DNA of 9,177 nt, taken from assembly GCA_030638455.1 (NCBI GenBank), contig DAOWEP010000063.1:1-9177 (forward strand). Reading direction: 5' to 3'. The notes below the pieces were generated by a model. That model did not search any database. It saw only the letters and a program-made list of their open reading frames with translations, and was not told the DNA's origin. The translations under genes and the position numbers were made by a program. Of this stretch, positions 1 to 5,658 are shown piece after piece (within the stretch, counting starts at the first letter, position 1; the number at the start of each line of letters is the position of its first letter). This DNA comes from Gammaproteobacteria bacterium (lineage in GTDB: Bacteria; Pseudomonadota; Gammaproteobacteria; DAOWEP01).

Positions 1-5
1 ATAAT

Positions 6-39
6 AATGTCCGACCTGTTACAGGTTGGACATTTTTTT
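6..39 (+). terminator. Rho-independent terminator of an off-window plus-strand gene
   Basis: A 13-bp stem (positions 6-18 with 22-34, one G-T wobble at 13/27) closes a 3-nt TTA loop. A run of seven T begins within the stem end (33-39). This is a textbook intrinsic terminator read on the plus strand. No coding sequence is visible in the five bases before it, so the gene it serves must end at or beyond the left edge. Read on the minus strand, the wobble becomes an A/C mismatch and the hairpin is followed only by ATTATTAT. It may therefore end the Rieske transcript (stop at 122) weakly, but it is clearly better in the plus direction. Confidence 0.9.
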
Positions 40-121
40 GACCTCGGGAATATCACTAGAACCATTACTACAGCAATTACTACCCACTCTGGTAATGCCT
101 CACGATCAACTGTATTTATCC

Positions 122-454
122 CTATAAAAGTACAATAGCGTTGTTCTCCAGTTTCACGGGCACTGACTGCAGGGCCTTATTTGCACAAGGCCCCGAGATA
201 CAGAACCCGTCTTCTATCCTGAAAAGTGCGAAATGGGTAGCACACTGAATATAGGCCCTGTCTTCGCTCAGAAATTGGTCCGACACCCAATCAAGTGGGC
301 TACCTGTATGCGGGCAGCTATTTACATATCCATATACATTGTCACCACACCTCACCAGAAATATTTCTTTAGTCTTCCCCCTGGAAGAAATCGAATACCC
401 TTTTGTGCTGTTGTCCAACAGGTCATCTAGTGCGCATAGAACCCTACTTGGCAT
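122..454 (-). CDS. Small Rieske [2Fe-2S] ferredoxin-like protein
   Basis: The product is a 110-residue soluble protein with a single Rieske-type [2Fe-2S] site. The ligands are C47-x-H49 and C71-x2-H74, 21 residues apart. C85 and C90 lie in a GFCISGPC segment that I associate with bacterial Rieske proteins of this size. No signal peptide or membrane segment is seen, so it is probably a cytoplasmic electron carrier or redox sensor. The residue after H74 is Phe, where many relatives have Gly. I chose the ATG at 454 because similarity to the Rieske fold begins just after it. An in-frame ATG at 529 would add 25 residues lying wholly inside the upstream gene. The start overlaps the 3' end of the large gene by 11 nt in another frame, with no clear Shine-Dalgarno sequence, which points to translational coupling. 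Partner oxidoreductase is unknown. Confidence 0.85.
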   Translation of the reverse strand: MPSRVLCALDDLLDNSTKGYSISSRGKTKEIFLVRCGDNVYGYVNSCPHTGSPLDWVSDQFLSEDRAYIQCATHFALFRIEDGFCISGPCANKALQSVPVKLENNAIVLL

Positions 455-3400
455 CACGGTATGGTGTGTTTGTACGAACCAGGCGGAACCCAATATTATC
501 TGCAGATATCCCCGGAGGTAAATGATCACGCTTGCTGGTACGCAGGTTCACTGTTGTTGTCCTGTAAGAACCACCACGGAGCATCCTGCTAACACAATCA
601 GCACTTTTCCATGCGCTACCATCTACCGGCGCGCCCTTATAGTTCTTGTGGAAACAGTCCTGCGTCCATTCCATTACATTACCAGACATATCATGTAACC
701 CAAGCGGGTTCACCTTAAAGCTTCCTACTGGAGCTGTGCCTTCACCTGCCCATTGACCACCACAATTAAAGCAATTGGCTTTATCTTCACTGAACAGGCT
801 ACCCCACCAATATAAGGTGCTGGAACCAGCGCGTGCCGTATACTCCCATTCTGCCTCACTTGGCAGGCGATACTGGTATCCAGTTTGCTCGGACAGCCAC
901 CTGGCATAGGCATTAGCATCATCCCAGCTAACATTAATTACCGGACGCCGACCACGTCCCCAACCATTATCATCAGGCTTAGGTAGCCCTTTGGCCTCAG
1001 CATACTGATCATATTCATTAAAGGTAACTTCGTATTTTGAAATAGAAAACGCTTTCAATTTAACCGTATGTTTTGGACGCTCATCAAAATACGTAGAGCT
1101 TGATGCACTGCCCATTTCAAACTCCCCACCCAATGCTTTAACCATTACCGGACCACGACCGCCCATCTTTAGTACATCACTATAGGCTCTCCCTGCTGAC
1201 ATCAGAGAAACTACTGGCTTCACGCTAGTATCCAGCTTTTCTATTTTAGGTTTATCGCTTACAGCATCACCTGTATTATTTGACATGTACCCTGACTTAC
1301 CAGGTGCTACTGTCTTTTTCTCTGTCTTTGTCCCAGTGATCCTGGGTACTACCTTACGAGGGATCTTTCTACGCTCAGGTTTTACAGCAGTCCTGGTTGA
1401 ACGCTTGTCAGTAACGGTCTTCTTCGGCAGGGTTATTGTAGCCGCTTCTTTCTTAGCTGGCTTACCCCCGGTAGTCTGCCCTGCTACCTGAGTACTGGTA
1501 TCAGATGACTTACTTATATCATCAATTCCGTTCTCCTTACTGGCTACCTTACCTGGACCTTCATCTATCCCAGGCTTCAACAAGAAATAGTACATGCCAC
1601 CTAATACCAAAACCAATACAACCGCAAGCACCGTGAATATCATCCAGCGCTTACTACCTTTTGCACCTTCTTCGACTGACTGGAACGCCTTCTTATCCAG
1701 ATCAGCAACGGCAAAGGGATCTCTATGGGAACCGTCTTCCTTAACAGGTTTTACAGTTTTTGTTTGCGTTGGTAATGATGTAGATGAATCATCTACATCA
1801 TTGTCATCTGCAAGTAAGTCATCACCAAATAAATTTGGAATATCCAGTGGCTTTGGCGGCTTAGGGGCACGCCCTGTTTCAATCGCAATTTCCTGCTCAC
1901 GATATATATTTTCCAGTTCCTTGCGAAGAGTTTCGTTTTCTTCCTTCAGGTTACTATCAAACGTATCATCTACTGTTTTTATTTTATCACTGCTTCCAGA
2001 GCCTGTACCAGCTAGTCCTTGCTCTTTATCTTCCATCATACTGCGTTTAAGCTCTTCCATCTCATTACGCAAGGCCATTGCCTCATCGATAACATCCCTG
2101 GGTTGACCGAGATCACTCTTAAGATTATCAATTTCTTTTTTACTGGCTACCTGCCTATCCTGGGCCTCATTCAATTTCTTGTCCAAATCAGATGCGTACG
2201 TGTCCGCCTGTTCTAGGTCAGCTGACAATTTTGCCAGTTCCTCTTCCAGTTCCGCTTCCTTACTCTTGTTTTCTTCTTCTTTATTATTCATATTATCCAG
2301 TTCTTTCTGAAGACATTTTATTTCGTCCTCAAGACCGTTACGCACTTCTTTTTCTGATTCAATCGACCGATGTAAATCCTTACCTAAATATGACAATTCC
2401 TGCTTTAGACTATCTTTATTAAGGGTTACCTCTTCCAACTGCTGCGTCAAGACCTCTTCATCATTTTTCAATGAATCGAACTCTCGTTCCATGGATTGCC
2501 ATGAATCCCGCTCATCCTGATAGTGCTGCCTATCCTCATCCGCCTTATTACTTATTTTTTCGACCTGATCCTGTAATGCTTTATTTTCCTTTGCCAGCTC
2601 ATCACTCGATACGCCTAATTCCTCTATAGCTTCTCCCAGCGCACCCTGGCTTTTCTCATGCTCTTCTCTAAGAGAATCCAGTTGATGCTCTACCTGCTTA
2701 CGAATCTCGGCTTCAGCATCCAGGGTTTTCTGCATATCCAGCATTTCATCCTGGATCGATTTCAGACGATCTATCTCACTGTTCGCAAGCTCCAGATCCT
2801 TTTGTGCCTTTACAGTATCCTGATCAAGGTTTTCCAGCTTTTGCTCCAGCAACTCCCTTTCTTCTCTTTCGGTTACAAGATTTTCCTGCACACCTGAAAG
2901 CTCAGCCAGCATGTACTCCAAAGCCGTAATTTCTTCCCTTGATTCCGCCAGGGTCTTCTTTACATCAACAGACTCCTGCTCTATTCCTATAAGTTGCTGC
3001 TCCGCTTTTTTCCTGGCGTCAATCTCTATATCCATATTTTGCTGGATTTCTGTAGTCCTCTCCAGCTGTGACTGCAAACTTGCAAATTCGGCCTCCGTGG
3101 ATTCCAGCTCCTCACTTTTCTGTGAAAATTCCTTCTCAAGAGATGCCAGCTGCTCTTCAAACTCTATTCGCTTATTTCGCTCTACCTCTATGTCTTCCTG
3201 TATTCCACTAAGCTCAACTTGACCAGATTTCAGGTGCTCCATTTCTCTCTGGGCGTCATCCAACAACTCCCGGGTTTTTGAATATTTTTGCTCGATTTCT
3301 TCAAGCCGTTGTTCTGCCTGTTGTCTGGATTTTTCATGTTCTGCAAGACTAGCCTGCAACTCGCTAAATTCATTATTTAAATCTTCCGCTTTCTGTTCGA

Positions 3401-5303
3401 CTTCTTTTCTTGAGCTAATCTCAATATCCAGTGTTTTCTGGATCTCCGAAACTGCTTCCAGTTGGGACTTTACATTGGCCAATTCTGCTTCGGCTTCTTC
3501 CAGCTCCCCTACTTTTTGTGTAAAGTTTTCTTCAAGCAAAGTTATCTGCTGTTCCGCCTGCTGCCTGGCTTCTTCCTGATCTTCAAGCCTGGATCTCAAT
3601 TCGGTCAATTCCTTATCCAGACCTGTTCCCAGGAGCTGTTTGTCCTGTTCCAGCTTTTCTCGGCCTTTCTGTTCAGCCTCAAGCCTCTGCTCTAGTGCCT
3701 TTCGGATTGAGTCCTCTTCCTGTAATCTCGCTTGCAGGCCAGCCTTCTCATCCTGAATTTTCCTGATCTGTTGTTGCAGATCACCTGCTGCCTGCTGATA
3801 CTGGAGGGTCTGTTTATCTGTATCCACTAACTTATCCAGCGTAACCTGGTGGTCCTGGGTCTCCTTGTTCAAGCGTGAAGTCAGATTAGCCATCTCCTCT
3901 TCAAAGGTGGCTCCTGATGACATACTGTCTATCAACTGCTCTTCCAGTTCAGCAGATTTTCCAATCGCTTTTTCCAATTCCGTCTGTAGGCCCTTTGCTT
4001 CTTCCTGAAGTTGTGTATTTTGATCCAGCTCTATACGTAATACACTGATTTTTTCTTCTTTTAAATGCAAGTCATGCTCAAGGGCATTCATGCGTTCCTG
4101 CTGGATTTGATTTGTCTGCTGTAATTTTTCCAGTTCAAGTCCGCTTTTCACATGCTCTTTTTCAATAGCTCCGGGACTCTGACTAGATTTTGATTGATCG
4201 AACTGAATTACATCTGCGCTCGCAACAGATGAATTCTTTGTAATTTCGAGATCTTCATGCGGTACCGATGCCAGGCCATCCGTAAGAATACACCCATCAA
4301 TTCCGCAATGACCAAGCAGAAAGATTGCACTTGCACTACGTCTCCCGGTATCACAATACACTACATGCTTTTTATTTGAATCCAGATGTTCGGTTTCATC
4401 ACGAATAGCCGCCAACGGTATATTGATGCTCCCTGGTATATGCCCATTGTTATATTCACCAGGAAGACGTACATCAAGCCAAGCCCCTTCCTTATCTACT
4501 ACCTTCTTTCCTTGTTTGTAATTTACCTGCTTGATGAGAGGATCTTTTAATATCTCATCAAAATCCTGTTTTGACAGCCTCATCAGGATGCCATCCGTTT
4601 TCATTATAATGCTGGCATTTCGTTTGCCTTCAGAAAGCAGCGCTTCCTCACCAAAGCTGGCACCTTCATTTAATTCAGCAAGCTTTACAGGCTTCCCCCG
4701 TTCAGATAATTTTCTGGCGACTACACAAGCCCCTTGCTTGATAATATAATAGTAATCACCTTCTTCATCCTGCTCTACGATAACCTCCCCTGATTTTGCC
4801 TCTATCTCTTCCATGCGCATAATGAGTTGCTGGATATTCAATGCCGGCAATTTTACCAGTAACTCAGACTGCAACATCCTGGTCATCCAGTCTTCGTCTT
4901 CTTCTGAATGTATATCATTCACCTCATAACAGGAACCTGAGGATTGATCCCATGTCAGCATCACATCAAGCAACCCTGCATCAATACTCATGATGGTTGT
5001 ACGGCCCTTGGTACGAGCTGAAAATTGGCGGGGTTGTTGCGGGGCTATAGGATGCAGCGCCTCATCAGACGTTGCCGTAACGACTGACTGCACTTTACGG
5101 CCCTGGAGAAGGGCAACTTCACCGCTTAGAACATATATCGCCTTGCTATCGCGATCACCCTTCTTAAACAGGTAATAACCCGATGACAAATCTTCAATCT
5201 TCGCTTTTCTGATCAGCTCATTGAAATGCGTATCTGAAAGTGCATTAAGGGGCACCAGAGATCTAAGGACCTCTTTGTCAACAAGTTTTTTCGCAGCGCC
5301 CAT
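444..5303 (-). CDS. Giant cNMP-binding / rhodanese / coiled-coil / FGE-fold membrane protein
   Basis: This 1619-residue protein has no name I recognise. Domains in order: a degenerate cyclic-nucleotide-binding fold (about 15-120, no phosphate-binding cassette); a second one (about 145-255) with an intact cassette (FGEEALL 217-223, R228, A230); a rhodanese domain (about 265-350) with LDVR 276-279 and active loop C317-DTGRR; a charged coiled coil (about 385-1090, short extension 1115-1140) with 52-residue repeats; an acidic/proline linker (1145-1215); one transmembrane helix (1220-1242) preceded by KGSKR; a Lys/Arg-rich linker (1281-1336); and a sulfatase-modifying-factor/FGE-type domain (about 1384-1612; RLPSEAEWEY 1479-1488, GNVMEW 1541-1546, LRGGSY 1575-1580). 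The two catalytic Cys expected after GGS are absent. C1511, C1514, C1550 and C1570 could form periplasmic disulfides. I infer N-inside, C-outside topology. GAGGGG lies 11 nt before the start. The reading frame is unbroken. Function is unknown; a cyclic-nucleotide-regulated envelope scaffold is one guess. Confidence 0.92.
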   Translation of the reverse strand: MGAAKKLVDKEVLRSLVPLNALSDTHFNELIRKAKIEDLSSGYYLFKKGDRDSKAIYVLSGEVALLQGRKVQSVVTATSDEALHPIAPQQPRQFSARTKGRTTIMSIDAGLLDVMLTWDQSSGSCYEVNDIHSEEDEDWMTRMLQSELLVKLPALNIQQLIMRMEEIEAKSGEVIVEQDEEGDYYYIIKQGACVVARKLSERGKPVKLAELNEGASFGEEALLSEGKRNASIIMKTDGILMRLSKQDFDEILKDPLIKQVNYKQGKKVVDKEGAWLDVRLPGEYNNGHIPGSINIPLAAIRDETEHLDSNKKHVVYCDTGRRSASAIFLLGHCGIDGCILTDGLASVPHEDLEITKNSSVASADVIQFDQSKSSQSPGAIEKEHVKSGLELEKLQQTNQIQQERMNALEHDLHLKEEKISVLRIELDQNTQLQEEAKGLQTELEKAIGKSAELEEQLIDSMSSGATFEEEMANLTSRLNKETQDHQVTLDKLVDTDKQTLQYQQAAGDLQQQIRKIQDEKAGLQARLQEEDSIRKALEQRLEAEQKGREKLEQDKQLLGTGLDKELTELRSRLEDQEEARQQAEQQITLLEENFTQKVGELEEAEAELANVKSQLEAVSEIQKTLDIEISSRKEVEQKAEDLNNEFSELQASLAEHEKSRQQAEQRLEEIEQKYSKTRELLDDAQREMEHLKSGQVELSGIQEDIEVERNKRIEFEEQLASLEKEFSQKSEELESTEAEFASLQSQLERTTEIQQNMDIEIDARKKAEQQLIGIEQESVDVKKTLAESREEITALEYMLAELSGVQENLVTEREERELLEQKLENLDQDTVKAQKDLELANSEIDRLKSIQDEMLDMQKTLDAEAEIRKQVEHQLDSLREEHEKSQGALGEAIEELGVSSDELAKENKALQDQVEKISNKADEDRQHYQDERDSWQSMEREFDSLKNDEEVLTQQLEEVTLNKDSLKQELSYLGKDLHRSIESEKEVRNGLEDEIKCLQKELDNMNNKEEENKSKEAELEEELAKLSADLEQADTYASDLDKKLNEAQDRQVASKKEIDNLKSDLGQPRDVIDEAMALRNEMEELKRSMMEDKEQGLAGTGSGSSDKIKTVDDTFDSNLKEENETLRKELENIYREQEIAIETGRAPKPPKPLDIPNLFGDDLLADDNDVDDSSTSLPTQTKTVKPVKEDGSHRDPFAVADLDKKAFQSVEEGAKGSKRWMIFTVLAVVLVLVLGGMYYFLLKPGIDEGPGKVASKENGIDDISKSSDTSTQVAGQTTGGKPAKKEAATITLPKKTVTDKRSTRTAVKPERRKIPRKVVPRITGTKTEKKTVAPGKSGYMSNNTGDAVSDKPKIEKLDTSVKPVVSLMSAGRAYSDVLKMGGRGPVMVKALGGEFEMGSASSSTYFDERPKHTVKLKAFSISKYEVTFNEYDQYAEAKGLPKPDDNGWGRGRRPVINVSWDDANAYARWLSEQTGYQYRLPSEAEWEYTARAGSSTLYWWGSLFSEDKANCFNCGGQWAGEGTAPVGSFKVNPLGLHDMSGNVMEWTQDCFHKNYKGAPVDGSAWKSADCVSRMLRGGSYRTTTVNLRTSKRDHLPPGISADNIGFRLVRTNTPYRDAK
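1774..1802. repeat. 29-bp near-perfect palindrome inside the large gene
   Basis: Arms 1774-1787 and 1789-1802 are perfect 14-nt inverted copies (AATGATGTAGATGA and its complement) around one central base. The sequence encodes the acidic/serine part of the linker before the membrane helix (about residues 1168-1176, Asn-Asp-Val-Asp-Asp-Ser-Ser-Thr-Ser). The trinucleotide-like Asp (GAT) and Ser (TCA/TCT) codons help form it, but both arms still match completely. It could form a cruciform or a strong mRNA hairpin, bind a dimeric protein, or be a by-product of linker composition. Confidence 0.8.
2580..3599 (-). repeat. 52-residue (156-nt) tandem repeats in the coiled coil
   Basis: Residues about 569-908 of the large protein repeat a pattern with a hydrophobic residue at position 1, usually Gln at 2, a hydrophobic at 5, Arg at 12 and Glu at 16. 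Copies begin at residues 569, 621, 649, 701, 753, 805 and 857. Spacing is 52 except for one 28-residue step (621 to 649). Outlying copies begin at 537 and 977. Arg 12 and Glu 16 are kept in all nine. The DNA copies have diverged, so the duplications are old. Because 52 is not a multiple of seven, each unit must contain a break or shift in a simple heptad pattern. Confidence 0.75.
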
Positions 5304-5314
5304 CTTGTTACTTT

Positions 5315-5320
5315 CCCCTC
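5315..5320 (-). promoter_or_regulatory. Probable ribosome binding site of the large gene
   Basis: Read on the minus strand this is GAGGGG, followed by 11 nt and the ATG at 5303. The purine-rich match to the anti-Shine-Dalgarno sequence is good, although the spacing is a little long. It supports the start at 5303. Confidence 0.55.
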
Positions 5321-5394
5321 AAAAAACTGTTTACATAAAAATATGCCGCAAAGGTAACTATCATTGACATGATGACGGCACCGCGGCAGGTAAT

Positions 5395-5422
5395 TTAATA
5401 ATAAATTGAAAAAAATTGTGAA
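5395..5422 (-). promoter_or_regulatory. Candidate proximal promoter of the large gene
   Basis: Read on the minus strand, TTCACA (5417-5422, 5 of 6 to the sigma-70 -35 consensus) is followed by 16 nt and TATTAA (5395-5400, 4 of 6 to the -10). This would give an untranslated leader of about 85 nt. The region is very AT-rich, so chance matches are likely. The -35 lies inside the inverted repeat at 5414-5431. Confidence 0.3.
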
Positions 5423-5431
5423 ATAACAATT
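5414..5431. repeat. Inverted repeat AATTGT-N6-ACAATT
   Basis: Perfect 6-bp arms (5414-5419 and 5426-5431) flank a 6-nt centre. This geometry fits a helix-turn-helix dimer. It overlaps a candidate -35 element, so a bound protein could act as a repressor. Because the region is AT-rich, chance occurrence is possible. Confidence 0.4.
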
Positions 5432-5468
5432 CAAACCGTATCTAATATATAGACTACAGATAGCAGAT

Positions 5469-5497
5469 TTTATGTTGAAGACTTCACAAGAAGTCTA
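5469..5497 (-). promoter_or_regulatory. Candidate distal promoter of the large gene
   Basis: Read on the minus strand, TAGACT (5492-5497) is followed by 17 nt and CATAAA (5469-5474), each 4 of 6 to the sigma-70 consensus. The implied transcription start is near 5462. This puts the CRP-type site centred at 5529.5 about 67 nt upstream, near but not exactly at usual class I activator spacing. It is a weak prediction without experimental start sites. Confidence 0.3.
5479..5496. repeat. Inverted repeat AGACTTC-N4-GAAGTCT
   Basis: Perfect 7-bp arms (5479-5485 and 5490-5496) lie around a 4-nt centre, with no T-run on either side. It is therefore more likely an operator or RNA hairpin than a terminator. 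It overlaps the -35 and spacer of the distal promoter candidate. Confidence 0.5.
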
Positions 5498-5503
5498 GAA
5501 AGG

Positions 5504-5518
5504 TGACATAAAATGTCA
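5504..5518. repeat. Inverted repeat TGACAT-N3-ATGTCA
   Basis: Perfect 6-bp arms surround a 3-nt AAA centre, four bases from the CRP-type site. It could be a second regulator's operator, or could fold together with the neighbouring repeats in RNA. Confidence 0.45.
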
Positions 5519-5521
5519 TTC

Positions 5522-5537
5522 TGTGAATAAAGTCACA
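5522..5537 (-). promoter_or_regulatory. CRP/Vfr-type binding site
   Basis: TGTGA (5522-5526), six bases, then TCACA (5533-5537) is an exact match to the cAMP receptor protein core consensus in both half-sites. It lies 219 nt upstream of the start codon of the large gene, whose product itself has cyclic-nucleotide-binding domains. The ten fixed bases make chance occurrence within a 355-nt gap unlikely (roughly 1 in 3000 for random sequence). No CRP or Vfr gene is in the window, so the regulator is inferred. Confidence 0.65.
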
Positions 5538-5563
5538 CTAATAATGGAACTGGCTTCTTACCA

Positions 5564-5611
5564 GCCTGCTGGATTTATCGAAAGCCCAAACAGCTTAACT
5601 GTTTAGCAGGC
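5564..5611. repeat. Nested inverted repeat downstream of the exonuclease gene
   Basis: Outer arms GCCTGCT (5564-5570) and AGCAGGC (5605-5611) are perfect 7-bp partners. Nested within is AAACAG-N5-CTGTTT (5588-5604), which abuts the right outer arm. As RNA on the minus strand, this gives a two-part stem-loop 48 to 95 nt past the exonuclease stop codon at 5659. There is no U-tract, so it is more likely an mRNA 3'-end stabiliser, processing site or repeat remnant than a classic terminator. Confidence 0.45.
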
Positions 5612-5658
5612 CCGAAATAGATTGCCTACTACAGGACAAAGGGCGTTATATGTCCGGT

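Larger units (their letters stand above)
5304..5658. other. Non-coding region rich in inverted repeats, upstream of the large gene
   Basis: No gene is credible in these 355 nt between the exonuclease stop and the large-gene start, both on the minus strand. The region contains a complex inverted repeat at 5564-5611, a CRP-type site at 5522-5537, short inverted repeats at 5504-5518, 5479-5496 and 5414-5431, two weak minus-strand promoter candidates, and a Shine-Dalgarno-like GAGGGG at 5315-5320. No strong terminator with a U-tract follows the exonuclease gene, so read-through is possible. Confidence 0.7.

Noticed and set aside
455..529. Upstream ATG at 529 as the start of the Rieske gene
   Set aside because: The 25 extra residues lie entirely inside the large gene's FGE-domain coding region and do not resemble the Rieske family. 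The ATG at 454 fits the family length better.
468..1154. Active formylglycine-generating enzyme that matures a sulfatase
   Set aside because: The catalytic Cys pair is absent, and no sulfatase gene with a CxPxR motif is in the window.
1594..2106. A 170-codon open frame on the plus strand, antisense to the large gene
   Set aside because: It lies wholly opposite the coiled-coil and linker coding region, is Ser/Leu-rich as expected from reading Glu/Lys-rich codons backwards, and has no recognisable domain or credible ribosome site. Other plus-strand frames between 2019 and 5175 are rejected for the same reason.
2580..3599. CRISPR-like or DNA-level tandem repeat
   Set aside because: The 156-nt periodicity is at protein level with diverged DNA copies in a continuous frame. 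There are no identical short repeats with unique spacers.
5213..5434. A 73-codon minus-strand frame spanning the start of the large gene
   Set aside because: It overlaps the better supported cNMP-domain frame and reads hydrophobic and cysteine-rich residues from an AT-rich control region, with no homology I can see.
5588..5658. Intrinsic terminator for the exonuclease gene
   Set aside because: Hairpins exist (5588-5604 and a 5-bp pairing 5634-5655), but no T-run follows on the minus strand, so a terminator call is not supported.
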